Shown: positions 34,364 to 43,922 of the stretch, piece after piece
How positions within the stretch are numbered: position 1 is the stretch's first letter
How the letters are laid out: every line of letters begins with the position of its first letter
Source: Defluviicoccus sp.
GTDB taxonomy: Bacteria > Pseudomonadota > Alphaproteobacteria > MPNO01
Length of the DNA: 52,382 bases
Assembly: GCA_028821395.1 (NCBI GenBank)
Contig: JAPPGP010000253.1
Coordinates: 49,201-101,582, forward strand
Direction: 5' to 3'
The notes under the pieces: generated by a model
What the model was told of the DNA's origin: nothing
What the model saw: only the letters and a program-made list of their open reading frames with translations
The model's database searches: none
Position numbers and translations under genes: made by a program

Positions 34364-37300
34364 ATGTTTCCGGGTACGTTGCAGGATGGTTGGAACGAAA
34401 ATGGTGAGGCTGGAGAATTGGGAGACCCGGCGAACACGCACTTGAGCGCGAGTGCCGAGGTCCGCGACCGCCTGATCGATGCGTTGCGGCTGGACCTGAT
34501 CGGCCCGCGCTCCCGCGACGAGGCTCTTCAGCACGAGCTCCTGCCACAGGCACCATCCCGCTGGTACCTGACCGGCTTCCTGGCACCGACGGGCGCGCCG
34601 GACGTACAGCGGGCCCAGGACGCCGAGGAGGAACTCGACGATCCCTCCGAGCCCGCGCAAGGAGGCGACGACGCCGGCACGCCGGAGCGGGGCAGCGGCA
34701 AGCGCGTCCTTCTGCCCTCGTCCATGGGGCTCAGCGCTTTTGCGGACCCGGCCGCAAATCGCCTCCGGATTGCGCTTTCCTGGGGCGACTACGCACCCGA
34801 GGAGGAAACGGCGAGCGATGCCGTAGCCGCCATCGAAGAGCCCGGCGGCGAGGCGAACGCAGGGACAGCCCGACGCCGATTTGCGCCCTGGGTTCGGCGG
34901 CCGCGGTCGGCCACGGTCGATATCGACCTCGAGTCGGTTCAAGTCGGAACGCCGGTTCGGTTCGACGTGCCGGAAAGCGGCGGTCTCGAGCTTGTCTGCC
35001 TGGTTCGACCAACGCGGGTACGAGGAACAGAAGGCGATGTGGACGCTCGCGCTGTTTCCCTGTTCGTCGTCAATCGAAGACCGCCCTCTGAGAACGACGA
35101 TGTGCAGGACACGGCCTTCGCGTTCCAGGTCGAGATGACCGTCGACGCGGACCGGCCTTTCGTCCCGCGCTATGACCCGCGCGGCCTCGACAGCGACGAC
35201 TGGGACGAGCGTCTCGCCGACCTGCACCACCGGGACGTGGCGGAACACGCCGTCGGCCACAATGTTTCCGTGCGGGCCGAAACGACCGACGGCGAATGTC
35301 GCCGGGTGCATACCGAATGGATGCCCCATGCGGCGGTGGAACGCGTGGAACCGTCGCGTATCCCCGGTGTCGAGTTCCGCATGGAGGCGCTGGGCGCGCT
35401 GAAGGATGCAGCGGATGCCAAGAGGTCTCTGAACCCGCTAGTCGATGCGTATCGCCAATGGATCGAAGGCCAGAGCGAACACGTGCAATCGTTCTCGGGC
35501 GGACGAAGGGAGGTCGCGGACGAGCTGGTGACCCGAACCACCCGTGCGGCGACTCGCATCCAGGCCGGCATCGACCTGCTCGACGATCCCGACCTGCTGG
35601 ACGCATTTCGCATCGCAAACCGCGCCATGGCGGCGGCGGCCCGGCGGCGAAGGGCGCAGGAGGAGGGCATCGAGCCCGAGGCGGCTGACCCGCCTGTGTG
35701 GCGCCCCTTCCAGCTCGCCTACATTTTGATGAACCTGCGCGGTATTGCCGAGCCTACCCATGTCGAGCGCGAAATCGTCGACCTCCTGTTCTTCCCCACG
35801 GGTGGCGGCAAGACGGAAGCCTATCTCGGTCTGGCGGCGTTCACGCTGGTTCTTCGCCGGCTACGCGATCCCGACCCCGTGCATCGCGGCCTCTCGGTGC
35901 TGATGCGCTACACGCTTCGGCTCCTGACACTCGACCAGCTTGGGCGTGCCGCGGCACTGATTTGCGCGCTGGAATTGGAACGCGAGGCCGCGCCGGACCG
36001 GCTCGGCACCTGGCCGTTCGAGATCGCACTCTGGGTGGGCCGCGCGGCAACGCCCAATTACATGGGCCGGAAGGGCGATTCGTCCGACAACACCGCACGC
36101 GCCCGGACCCTTCGTTTCAAGAGGAATACGTCCCACGATCCCCCGTTGCCGCTGGACAGCTGTCCCTGGTGCGGCACGAAGTTCAGCAGATACTCCTTCG
36201 ATCTCACACCCAATATCGACAACCCGACAAACCTGCTGGTGCGCTGTGCGAGCCGGCGCTGCGACTTTTCGGGAAGCAGGCGCCATCTGCCGATCGTCGC
36301 GGTGGACGAGCCTATCTACGAACGCCTGCCTGCCTTCATGATCGCGACCGCCGACAAGTTCGCCGCAATGCCGTGGACCGGAGAGACGGCGGGATTCTTC
36401 CGGGGCGGCGATCCGGGCGATCCGCGCCCGCCGGATCTCATCATCCAGGACGAGCTGCATCTCATCTCGGGACCCCTCGGCACCATGGCGGGGCTTTACG
36501 AGACGGCCGTGGACCATCTCTGCCGACGCCAGATCGACGGCAGAGAAGTGCGTCCGAAGATCATCGCATCGACCGCGACCGTGCGCCTCGCGCGAAAGCA
36601 GATTCGCGCCCTGTTCGGCCGCTCATCGGTCGCGGTGTTCCCGGCGCCAGGTATCGATCGCCGCGATTCATTCTTCGCGGAACAGGCACCGCGACAGGAC
36701 GTGGCCCCCCGGCTCTATGTCGGCATCGCCGCGCAAGGGTGCGGGCCGAAGGTTATCTTCCTTCGAACCACGATCACGCTGATGGCCGCGGCGCAGGCCG
36801 CCTGGGACACCGCGGCGCAAGGCGGTGGCATCAATCCCGCCGATCCGTACATGACGGCCGTGGCGTATTTCAACGCCTTGCGCGAGCTGGGCAGCGCGCG
36901 GCGCATCGTCGAGGACGAAATCGGTTCGCGCCTTCAGACCTATGCCAACCACAAACGCATCGACGAGGAAGACGGGTTGTTCGCCAACCGAAAGATTTCT
37001 TTCGAGCCGGTCGAGCTCACTTCTCGTGTCGGGACCGCCCTTGTCGCCGAGGCGAAGCTTCGACTCTCCCAAGGCTTTGACGATAAAGACCATGTGGACG
37101 TGGCTTTGGCCACAAACATGATCTCCGTCGGACTCGATATCACGCGCCTCGGTCTGATGCTTGTCTCGGGCCAGCCGAAAACCACGGCGGAGTATATCCA
37201 GGCGACGAGCCGGGTCGGACGAGACCCCGCACGGCCCGGTCTCGTGGTCACCCTGCTGAACATTCACAAGCCCCGCGACCGTTCGCACTACGAGCGATTC

Positions 37301-37810
37301 ACGGCCTGGCACGAGTCCTTCTATCGCGGCGTCGAGGCGACCAGTGTCACCCCGTTCTCCCCGCGCGCCATGGATCGCGCTCTGCCCGCGGTCACGGTTG
37401 CCATGGCAAGACTCGGCGTGCCGGAGCTGACACCGATGCTGGCGGCGGGGAGCGTGGAAAACCACGGCACCGAGACCGCCGCCCTGGCCCAGGCGGTGGG
37501 CGAACGGGCGCGCGACCATGCCGACGGGCTTCCCGACGGCCTCGCCGCTCACGTCGGAAACCGCGTGCAGAGCCTCGTCGACGATTGGGCAAGGCTCGCC
37601 CACCAAGCCGGAGAGGGAGGGGTGGCGTTCGGCTATGCACGGGACCGGGACAGCGGCACGTCCACGCCCCTGTTGCGCGAGATGATCGATCCGGACCGCG
37701 ACAGGCTCAACGACACGCAGCTTCGATTTCGGGCGCCGCGTTCGTTGCGCGACGTCGAACCGGGCGTGCTGCTCGCCATCAAGACCCCCGAAGGTCAGGA
37801 CATCCAGTAG
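34364..37810 (+). CDS. drmA: DISARM helicase DrmA
   Basis: A 1148-residue DISARM helicase. LLFFPTGGGKTEAYLGLAAF is Walker A at about residue 478; LIIQDELHLISGPLG is the DExH box (DELH) at about 693. A zinc-binding insert CPWCGTKFSR with CASRRC lies between. Later motifs are ATNMISVGLDITRLGLMLVS and EYIQATSRVGRDPARPG. DrmA forms a complex with DrmB that recognises incoming DNA in studied systems. ATG 34364 is preferred, although TTG 34334 would extend it by 10 residues. The DrmB start lies 7 bases after its stop. Confidence 0.91.
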   Translation: MFPGTLQDGWNENGEAGELGDPANTHLSASAEVRDRLIDALRLDLIGPRSRDEALQHELLPQAPSRWYLTGFLAPTGAPDVQRAQDAEEELDDPSEPAQGGDDAGTPERGSGKRVLLPSSMGLSAFADPAANRLRIALSWGDYAPEEETASDAVAAIEEPGGEANAGTARRRFAPWVRRPRSATVDIDLESVQVGTPVRFDVPESGGLELVCLVRPTRVRGTEGDVDARAVSLFVVNRRPPSENDDVQDTAFAFQVEMTVDADRPFVPRYDPRGLDSDDWDERLADLHHRDVAEHAVGHNVSVRAETTDGECRRVHTEWMPHAAVERVEPSRIPGVEFRMEALGALKDAADAKRSLNPLVDAYRQWIEGQSEHVQSFSGGRREVADELVTRTTRAATRIQAGIDLLDDPDLLDAFRIANRAMAAAARRRRAQEEGIEPEAADPPVWRPFQLAYILMNLRGIAEPTHVEREIVDLLFFPTGGGKTEAYLGLAAFTLVLRRLRDPDPVHRGLSVLMRYTLRLLTLDQLGRAAALICALELEREAAPDRLGTWPFEIALWVGRAATPNYMGRKGDSSDNTARARTLRFKRNTSHDPPLPLDSCPWCGTKFSRYSFDLTPNIDNPTNLLVRCASRRCDFSGSRRHLPIVAVDEPIYERLPAFMIATADKFAAMPWTGETAGFFRGGDPGDPRPPDLIIQDELHLISGPLGTMAGLYETAVDHLCRRQIDGREVRPKIIASTATVRLARKQIRALFGRSSVAVFPAPGIDRRDSFFAEQAPRQDVAPRLYVGIAAQGCGPKVIFLRTTITLMAAAQAAWDTAAQGGGINPADPYMTAVAYFNALRELGSARRIVEDEIGSRLQTYANHKRIDEEDGLFANRKISFEPVELTSRVGTALVAEAKLRLSQGFDDKDHVDVALATNMISVGLDITRLGLMLVSGQPKTTAEYIQATSRVGRDPARPGLVVTLLNIHKPRDRSHYERFTAWHESFYRGVEATSVTPFSPRAMDRALPAVTVAMARLGVPELTPMLAAGSVENHGTETAALAQAVGERARDHADGLPDGLAAHVGNRVQSLVDDWARLAHQAGEGGVAFGYARDRDSGTSTPLLREMIDPDRDRLNDTQLRFRAPRSLRDVEPGVLLAIKTPEGQDIQ

Positions 37811-37817
37811 GCGCCCG

Positions 37818-39626
37818 ATGCCCGACAACATAATTCGCCAAAGCCAGTTGATCACGACCTACGGGCCGGGAGCGATGATCGACCTTCCGGACTACTCGAT
37901 CATCGTCTCCGGTCTTCAGGACTGGTCCCAACTGCGTCGGGAGAAGGTGGACGAGCCGCGTCTTGCCGCCAAGCTGAGGCGGTTGCTGGATCTTCCCTCG
38001 CTCGAGCTCTGGACGCCGCCTCGCCACGAGGAAAACGCCCGCCAGGCCGCGCCCGTCGGCGCGCGCATCTTCCCGACCTGGTTCATTGTCAAGGACGCCA
38101 GACCCTCGCCCCGAGACCCGCGGTGGCACCGCCGCCGGCTGGTGCGATGGGACCACCTGGAAAGGGGGTGGTTCCGCGACGAAGACGGCAAGCGCAAGCC
38201 GGTGGTCCCGGTCCGGTTCGTCTGCGGCTGCCGGCTCGGCCATATCGACGATCTGGACTGGCGCCGGTTCGTCCACCAGAGCGGGAAGACCTGCGAACGT
38301 CCGCTCTGGCTGGAGGAACGCGGCACGGGCGCGGACATCGGCGACACCTTCGGCGTCTGCGACTGCGGCGAGGAGCGCTCGCTTTATGAAGCGTCGAGTC
38401 CTGGCACGGGCGCGCTCGGCCACTGTGAGGGCAAGAGGCCGTGGATCGGGCAATTTGCGCGCGAAGCCTGCGGCGAACCCTATCGGCTGCTCGTGCGAAC
38501 GGCGAGCAACGCATATTTCCCGCAGACGATGAGCGTCATTTCCCTGCCGGAGTTCGATGCCGGGCTGGCCGCGAAAGTCTCGGCGCATCACGACCGGCTG
38601 AAAGCGGCCGACGATCTGGGCGCACTGGAGAACTTCCGGATGATTCCGGAGCTCGACGCCGCCTTCGCCGACACCGCCGACGAAACCGTGCTGGCCGAGT
38701 ATCGCCGCCAACAGGGCGAAGGAGAGCACGAGGACCTTCCGGTCAAGACCGCCGAGTTCGAGATACTCGACAAGGGCGACAACATCATCGGCGAAGACGA
38801 TCCGCATTCCAGGTTCTTTGCCGAAACACTGGAGCGCGCCGCCTGGGATTCCGACGGGGACACCCTGCTTACGGCTATCGACAGGCTGGTGCTGGTGCAC
38901 CGGCTGCGGGAGGTCGTGTCCCTGCTTGGCTTTACTCGTTTCGAAGCGATCAGCCCGGACAAGGACGGCGAACTCGATCTGGACGTTATCAGGGCCTCGC
39001 TCGCCGAGACCGTCACTTGGCTGCCCGCAGTCGAAAACCGTGGCGAGGGTATCTTTATTTCCTTCAAGGCCGAGGCGGTGGAGAGATGGCTCGCGCGGCC
39101 CGGCGTGCAGGATCGCGGACTCCAGCTTCTGGAGGGCTGGCGCGCATGGGCCGCCGAGCGCCATCGCCCGGAAGACGGGTTCCCTGGGCTAGCCTATGTC
39201 ATGCTCCACTCTCTCTCGCACATGTTGATGACCTCGATCGCGCTGGATTGCGGCTACCCCGCCAGCTCCTTGCGCGAACGCGTCTACGCCGGTGATGGCG
39301 GTCACGGCATCCTGATCTACACGGGCTCGTCGGACTCCGAAGGCACGCTTGGTGGGCTGGTGGAAACCGGCCGACACCTTGGCGCTCATCTTCGTCGCGC
39401 TCTCGATGGCGGCCGATTGTGCTCCAACGACCCGGTGTGCGCGGAACACGCGCCCGATTCCCAACTTGAGGGTCGTTCGCTGCAAGGCGCCGCCTGCCAC
39501 GGTTGCCTGCTCATCGCGGAAACGAGTTGCGAGCAGCGTAACGATTTCCTCGACCGGGCGCTTGTCGTTCCGACAGTCGCTCTTGGGAACGCCGCTTTCT
39601 TCGATGGGACCGAGCCCGGGACGTGA
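37818..39626 (+). CDS. drmB: DISARM protein DrmB (DUF1998)
   Basis: A 602-residue DUF1998 protein that partners DrmA. The N terminus reads MPDNIIRQSQLITTYGPGAM, then IDLPDYSIIV, the conserved DrmB opening. FVCGCRLGHIDDLDWRRFVH starts a Cys/His zinc region, followed by CDCGEERSLYEA. The DUF1998 core is LAYVMLHSLSHMLMTSIALD, GHGILIYTGSSDSEGTLGGL and CHGCLLIAETSCEQRNDFLD. Its stop overlaps the drmC start (TGATG). Full length. Confidence 0.91.
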   Translation: MPDNIIRQSQLITTYGPGAMIDLPDYSIIVSGLQDWSQLRREKVDEPRLAAKLRRLLDLPSLELWTPPRHEENARQAAPVGARIFPTWFIVKDARPSPRDPRWHRRRLVRWDHLERGWFRDEDGKRKPVVPVRFVCGCRLGHIDDLDWRRFVHQSGKTCERPLWLEERGTGADIGDTFGVCDCGEERSLYEASSPGTGALGHCEGKRPWIGQFAREACGEPYRLLVRTASNAYFPQTMSVISLPEFDAGLAAKVSAHHDRLKAADDLGALENFRMIPELDAAFADTADETVLAEYRRQQGEGEHEDLPVKTAEFEILDKGDNIIGEDDPHSRFFAETLERAAWDSDGDTLLTAIDRLVLVHRLREVVSLLGFTRFEAISPDKDGELDLDVIRASLAETVTWLPAVENRGEGIFISFKAEAVERWLARPGVQDRGLQLLEGWRAWAAERHRPEDGFPGLAYVMLHSLSHMLMTSIALDCGYPASSLRERVYAGDGGHGILIYTGSSDSEGTLGGLVETGRHLGAHLRRALDGGRLCSNDPVCAEHAPDSQLEGRSLQGAACHGCLLIAETSCEQRNDFLDRALVVPTVALGNAAFFDGTEPGT

Positions 39627-40420
39627 TGAAATTCGATGCGTTGGCCGCGGCCGAACGTAAGGATCTCCTCCGGCTCTCCGAGCTGCTGGAGGCCGGCCTC
39701 CTGACACCGCCCATGAGTGTGTTGTCGCTGCGTGATCACATGGCAGCCGCTCACGCCGCGTCGGTCGCGGAATGTCTCGCGAAACTCAGCGCCGAAGGCT
39801 TGCCGACCGCCCACATCGCGCTCGTGCTTCGCGCGTTCGCCGCCGGCACAGAATCGGTTGGCGACTCCTCATCACCTATCGAGATGGTCGTCAGCGGACC
39901 AGATGCAACCGGCGGCGCGCGCGATACCGGCGTCGTCATGCGGCAGCTCTTCGCCAGGGCGCGCGAGCGAGTATTGGCCGTCGGTTTTGCTGTTCGTCAG
40001 GGAAAAGCGGTGTTCAAGACCTTGGCTGACCGGCTCGACAACGACGATTCCTTCGTGGCAACCCTGTGCATCGATGTCCGCCGCCAGCACGGCGATACCT
40101 CGATCGACCGCGACATTCTCCGACGTTTCGCGAACGAATTCGCGCGTAACGAATGGCCCGGGAACCGAATGCCCCGCCTCTACTACGACCCCCGGTCGCT
40201 CGATCCCGCAGAGCGTAGAGCCAGCTCGATGCACGCCAAGTGCGTCGTCATCGACGGTCGGGAGGCACTCGTTACATCCGCGAACTTCACGGAAGCGGCG
40301 CAGGAACGAAACATCGAACTCGGCCTGCTCGTGAATTCACAGTCGGTCGCGGACAAGATCGAGGAGCATTTCATGTCTCTTATCGTGAATGGAAATCTCG
40401 CTAGGCTTCCTTTGGCCTGA
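39626..40420 (+). CDS. drmC: DISARM phospholipase D-like protein DrmC
   Basis: A 264-residue phospholipase D-superfamily protein, the accessory nuclease-like subunit of DISARM. The HKD motif is SSMHAKCVVIDGREALVTSA followed by NFTEAAQERNIELGLLV. Only one HKD is seen, so a dimer would form the active site. ATG 39626 shares its A with the drmB stop; GTG 39623 is an alternative. An IS5-family remnant begins about 25 bases after its stop, marking the right end of the defence operon. Confidence 0.88.
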   Translation: MKFDALAAAERKDLLRLSELLEAGLLTPPMSVLSLRDHMAAAHAASVAECLAKLSAEGLPTAHIALVLRAFAAGTESVGDSSSPIEMVVSGPDATGGARDTGVVMRQLFARARERVLAVGFAVRQGKAVFKTLADRLDNDDSFVATLCIDVRRQHGDTSIDRDILRRFANEFARNEWPGNRMPRLYYDPRSLDPAERRASSMHAKCVVIDGREALVTSANFTEAAQERNIELGLLVNSQSVADKIEEHFMSLIVNGNLARLPLA

Positions 40421-40444
40421 TTCGGGAGAGAATCGACCAGGCAG

Positions 40445-41185
40445 CTGACGATCTCCAGCGCCCAGTCGCCGATCCCGTTCAGCGCCCCGGCCAGCTTGGG
40501 ACCGGCATAGGCGCCGTCGGCGAAGATATGGCCGACCTCCGGAAACCACGCACCCAACTCGGCGAGAAGCGCCGGCGCACCGTCGCGATCCTGGATGTCG
40601 GCCGCGTGAGCCACCGCGCCGAGCAGCCGCCCGCCGGTGTCCACCACGATGTGGCGCTTGCGGCCCATCACCTTCTTGCCCGCGTCAAACCCGCGCGGGC
40701 CGCCGCTTTCCGTGGTCTTCACCCCTCATCCTGAGCTTGTCGAAGGGCTGGCTGTGGATCACCCCGGCGGTCGCCGCGGCCGCCCGCCCCTCGGCCTCGC
40801 GCGTGCGTGCCAGAAGCGCCCGGTTGACCTCCCGCCACGTCCCGTCGTCGCGCCACTTGTAGAAATAGTACTGCACCGTGCCGCGCGGCGGGAACTCGCC
40901 GGGCAGCATGCGCCACTGGCAACCCGTGCGCGCCATGTACAGGATCGCGTTCATCACCTCCCGCAAATCCGTCCCGCGCGGGCGGCCGAGCGACGACGGC
41001 GATCCCAGCAGCGGCGCCAGAAGCGACCACTCCCCGTCCGTCAAATCGCTTGCGTAGCGAAGCCCCCCGCGCTCATACTTTCCCCGAGTGGCGTCAGTCC
41101 ACATCCCGTGGTCCCCCTCCCTGTCCAACACCAGAAGAGAAACCACAACCGACTGATGCCACTCAACTCTTTTCCAGCCAGGCTC
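40445..41185 (-). pseudogene. IS5-family (IS427-like) insertion sequence remnant
   Basis: Transposase reading from 41104: MWTDATRGKYERGGLRYASD, DGEWSLLAPLLGSPSSLGRP, TGCQWRMLPGEFPPRGTVQY and AATAGVIHSQ. After a 25-base insertion it resumes in a different frame with VKTTESGGPRGFDAGKKVMG, RKRHIVVDTG and HIFADGAYAGPKLAGALNG, ending abruptly near WALEIV at 40445. The last quarter, including the catalytic Glu, is lost. The first catalytic Asp is His here (VIHSQ for VIDSQ). The upstream end with GAGCCTGGCTGG lies at 41185. Immobile on its own. Confidence 0.8.
40723..40747. repeat. REP-like element inserted in the IS5 transposase
   Basis: A 25-base segment, CCCTCATCCTGAGCTTGTCG then AAGGG, has CCCT/AGGG inverted ends and matches a short repeat that is very common in alphaproteobacterial genomes. 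It replaces the codon after the conserved Ser-Gln of the transposase and shifts the frame. The interrupted gene gives a clean before-and-after view. Confidence 0.6.
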
Positions 41186-41203
41186 TTAGGGACGACAGCC
41201 TAG

Positions 41204-42841
41204 CCGTATCTATTCGTGACGGGTCCATTAAATCGGTCGGTTTTCGATCGCGCAGGGGTCGCGGTCCGGCGCCTTTACGATGCCGGTATTCGATGTTTTT
41301 GAACTCGCGGTTGAGGGTTGAACGGGCTCGGGTTCGCGGGGCACGCCGCCCCGGCGATCAGGGTCCCGAGGTCGCGAACCGGCCCGCCAGCAGGCGGAAC
41401 AGGGCGGCGTCGGGGCAGGCCGAGGCGAGGTGGATGCGGACGCGGGCGGCCTTCTCGATCACCCGGGCGCCGACCCCGGATCGGGTCCGGGGCGGGCTCT
41501 TGAGCAGTCTCTGGCGGAGGGTGGCGAACTCGGACCAGGCGAGGTCCATCCTGCGCGGCACCGCGTCGCGGAGGGCGAGCATCAGCCAGTAGGCGGCGGT
41601 GTGCAGCACGAGGCGGAACTGGTTGGCGAGCGGGCTCTGGCAGGAGGTGCGGTCGGAGGCGAGCTGGGCCTTGTGCTGCTTGATCAAGTTCTCGGCCTGG
41701 CCGCGGGCGCAGTAGACCCCTTCGTAGAGATGGCGCGGCTCGCCCTTGAGCGAGGTGACGATGTAGCGCGCGTCGAAGCCGCGCGCGGTGGCCTCGAGCC
41801 GGGCAACGACCCGGCGCTGGCGGTCCCACGAGCCGGCGGCGTAATCGAAGTCGGCGAAGCCGCGCACCTTGTCGGCGCCGGTCTCGGCGTGGCGCAGCTC
41901 GACGTCGGCGGCGGTCTCGTCGGCGAGACCGTGCAGCACCGCATTGCCCGCCAGGCCGAAGATGTAGTCGACGCCGTTCGCCTCGCACCACGCCATCGCC
42001 TCGGTCCGGCCGTAGTGGCTGTCGCCCCGGAAGGTGAGCCGGGTGCGCGGCCAGTGGCGGCGGATGCGGCGCGTCAGGTGCTTCAGCATGGTGCGGACCT
42101 CGACCCCGGACGGCGTCTTGCCGGGGCGCAGGAGGACCGCCACCGGCCTGCCGCTCTCGACATGGTAGACGTGGACCGGCAGGAAGCACCGCGTGTCGTA
42201 GAAGCCGTGGAACAGCGAGAGCTGCTGATGGCCGTGCACCGCGTCGCAGGTCTCGTCGATGTCGAGCGTGATCGCCGCCGGCGGGGTCGGGAAGGAGCGG
42301 CAAAAGATGTCGACCAGCGCCGCCGTCAGGCGCCCCACCTCGCTGCGCGAGGGCGCGTTCTCCAGCCGGCTCATGGTGGGCTGCGAACAGAGATCGCGGC
42401 CGCTCTCCGGCGCCCGGCCCACCGCCAGCTTGAACAGCGGATCGGCGCGCAGGTCGTCGCAGTCGTCGGCGTCCTCGTAGCCGCAGGCGATCGCGAACAT
42501 GCGAAAGCGCAACATCGCAGGCAGCGTGTGGATCATCCGCGCCGGATCGCGCCATTCCCGGATGCAGCCGGCCAGCGTCTCGGCCAGGCGGAGCCGGCGC
42601 TCGGCCCCGCGCAACAGCACCAGCCCGCCGTCCGACGAGATCGAACCGCCGGCGAAATCGGCGGTCACCTTCTTGCGGCTTACGGCTGGAAGATCGAACG
42701 GGAGAGGGATATCATCGGTCATGGCGGCGTGGCGCTTCCGTTGCTTCGGCAGAAATCCGCTTCCAATCGAATTTCTACCCGAATCCAACGGGTTACGTCA
42801 CGTCCGCCACCATCTCACCTGGTCATCATGCATAAAGCGGG
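41204..42841 (-). mobile_element. IS1380-family insertion sequence
   Basis: One full-length transposase gene in a unit of about 1.64 kb. The ends are imperfect inverted repeats: CCGTATCTATTCGTGA at the left and the complement of CCCGCTTTATGCATGA at the right. CTAG flanks both ends (41200-41203 and 42842-42845), consistent with a 4-base target duplication, although CTAG could instead belong to the repeats. It lies just beside the IS5 remnant. Confidence 0.65.
41358..42722 (-). CDS. IS1380-family transposase
   Basis: A 454-residue DDE transposase. It shows FAGGSISSDGGLVLLRGAER near the N terminus, MLRFRMFAIACGYEDADDCD, the first Asp in AAITLDIDETCDAVHGHQQL, the second in TRLTFRGDSHYGRTEAMAWC, and the late Glu in GQAENLIKQHKAQLASDRTS. 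All three catalytic acids seem present, and the frame is intact. The start MTDDIPLPF at 42722 is used because residues before it are not conserved. It may still be active. Confidence 0.92.
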   Translation of the reverse strand: MTDDIPLPFDLPAVSRKKVTADFAGGSISSDGGLVLLRGAERRLRLAETLAGCIREWRDPARMIHTLPAMLRFRMFAIACGYEDADDCDDLRADPLFKLAVGRAPESGRDLCSQPTMSRLENAPSRSEVGRLTAALVDIFCRSFPTPPAAITLDIDETCDAVHGHQQLSLFHGFYDTRCFLPVHVYHVESGRPVAVLLRPGKTPSGVEVRTMLKHLTRRIRRHWPRTRLTFRGDSHYGRTEAMAWCEANGVDYIFGLAGNAVLHGLADETAADVELRHAETGADKVRGFADFDYAAGSWDRQRRVVARLEATARGFDARYIVTSLKGEPRHLYEGVYCARGQAENLIKQHKAQLASDRTSCQSPLANQFRLVLHTAAYWLMLALRDAVPRRMDLAWSEFATLRQRLLKSPPRTRSGVGARVIEKAARVRIHLASACPDAALFRLLAGRFATSGP

Positions 42842-42845
42842 CTAG

Positions 42846-43139
42846 CTCAGGGCTTGAGCGTAAAGCAGATTCTGTCCCTGGACCTGCTCTCGATCACCTG
42901 TGCGGCCCTCACATTCGATGGAACCGCCATCGTTCTCCAAGTCTCCACGGCTCTGGCGCGGCATTTGTACACCGAACCGCGGCGGGGAATTCCGGGATTT
43001 CTGTCAACCCACCGTCACACGAGTGAATGACAACAGGACACACCCGTTCGGATACAGGCCCCCTTGCCCGGTACAACACTTTCCAATACCCTCCGGGGCA
43101 AGAAGCTGAGCGGATCGCTCACGGATAAAACCCGCATAC
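42846..43139. other. Intergenic stretch between IS1380 and AT-rich gene
   Basis: A TTG-initiated frame at 42854-43030 (LSVKQILSLDLLSITCAALT and on to RRGIPGFLSTHRHTSE) has protein-like composition but no ribosome site and no recognised family; it may be a gene remnant. Nothing else is visible. Confidence 0.3.
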
Positions 43140-43922
43140 TTACTTCAAATTGATGTATCGCCGAACAGTCTCAGATAGTGTCGTCCAGGAAACTGCTTTC
43201 TTCCAATCTCCATTTTTGCCAAGCGTTTCATGAGGCCCAACGTACAACATGAACTCATTGTACGCAATTTCGTTGGCATTGAATCTAACTTTTATAAGAA
43301 CATGATCAGGTATGTCAATTCTCTCGAAAATTTCATTCATGAATATTCTCTTCAGACCCAGCTCCGGAGTCACGTAGTCCCACAACAACCAATCAAGATC
43401 AAAGTTTCCGAATTGTGGAGGTACCTTTCTGTACTTTGGCTCATCGTTCGCTACCAAACTTCTGTAGGCGTCAACCATGTCGCAAACGATGATCGCTATT
43501 TCATCTCGTGTCATTAGATACGACTCTAGTCCGTAAAGAAACTCATAAAAATTGACAATCCATCTTCCTTTGTCAGACATTACATCGAGACGAATTGTCT
43601 TTTCGTCTCCTTCTGTGCTGCCTACATGAATGTACCGTTCATGGATTACAGCGCCAAGAACAACCCAGATGCCAACTTTGCTTCTCCTGAGGTATCTGTC
43701 ATTTGTGGAAAAAGACCGAGACCGTTCGAATTTTACTAGGTTAATTTCAAGATTGGTTTTTCGTATCTTATCTATTTCTTGTACGATTGGTCTCATTCTG
43801 ACAGATAAATCGACAATGTGATACGGATAACCGCTGAAATCCGCACCTGTCCGCCTCGTGTTGGTCAGATGACGTCTTGCTTCTTGAGTTCGGTTGTATA
43901 GGCACGAGGGATACAACGCCAT
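43140..43922 (-). CDS. AT-rich orphan protein, 260 residues
   Basis: Not recognised. It starts MALYPSCLYNRTQEARRHLT, contains RMRPIVQEIDKIRKTNLEIN, SKVGIWVVLGAVIHERYIHV, DLDWLLWDYVTPELGLKRIF and RIDIPDHVLIKVRFNANEIA, and ends TLSETVRRYINLK. There is no signal peptide or membrane segment. The base composition is plainly poorer in G and C than every neighbour and the codons end often in A or T, so it has come from another source. AGAGAG lies just before the start. Its location among IS fragments in a defence island suggests cargo, possibly a defence effector. Confidence 0.6.
   Translation of the reverse strand: MALYPSCLYNRTQEARRHLTNTRRTGADFSGYPYHIVDLSVRMRPIVQEIDKIRKTNLEINLVKFERSRSFSTNDRYLRRSKVGIWVVLGAVIHERYIHVGSTEGDEKTIRLDVMSDKGRWIVNFYEFLYGLESYLMTRDEIAIIVCDMVDAYRSLVANDEPKYRKVPPQFGNFDLDWLLWDYVTPELGLKRIFMNEIFERIDIPDHVLIKVRFNANEIAYNEFMLYVGPHETLGKNGDWKKAVSWTTLSETVRRYINLK

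Noticed and set aside
24369-40420. BREX or a classical type I restriction system
   Set aside because: There is no PglZ, BrxC, HsdS or HsdR. The DUF1998, PLD and SNF2 genes with the DrmMI-type methylase fit DISARM instead.
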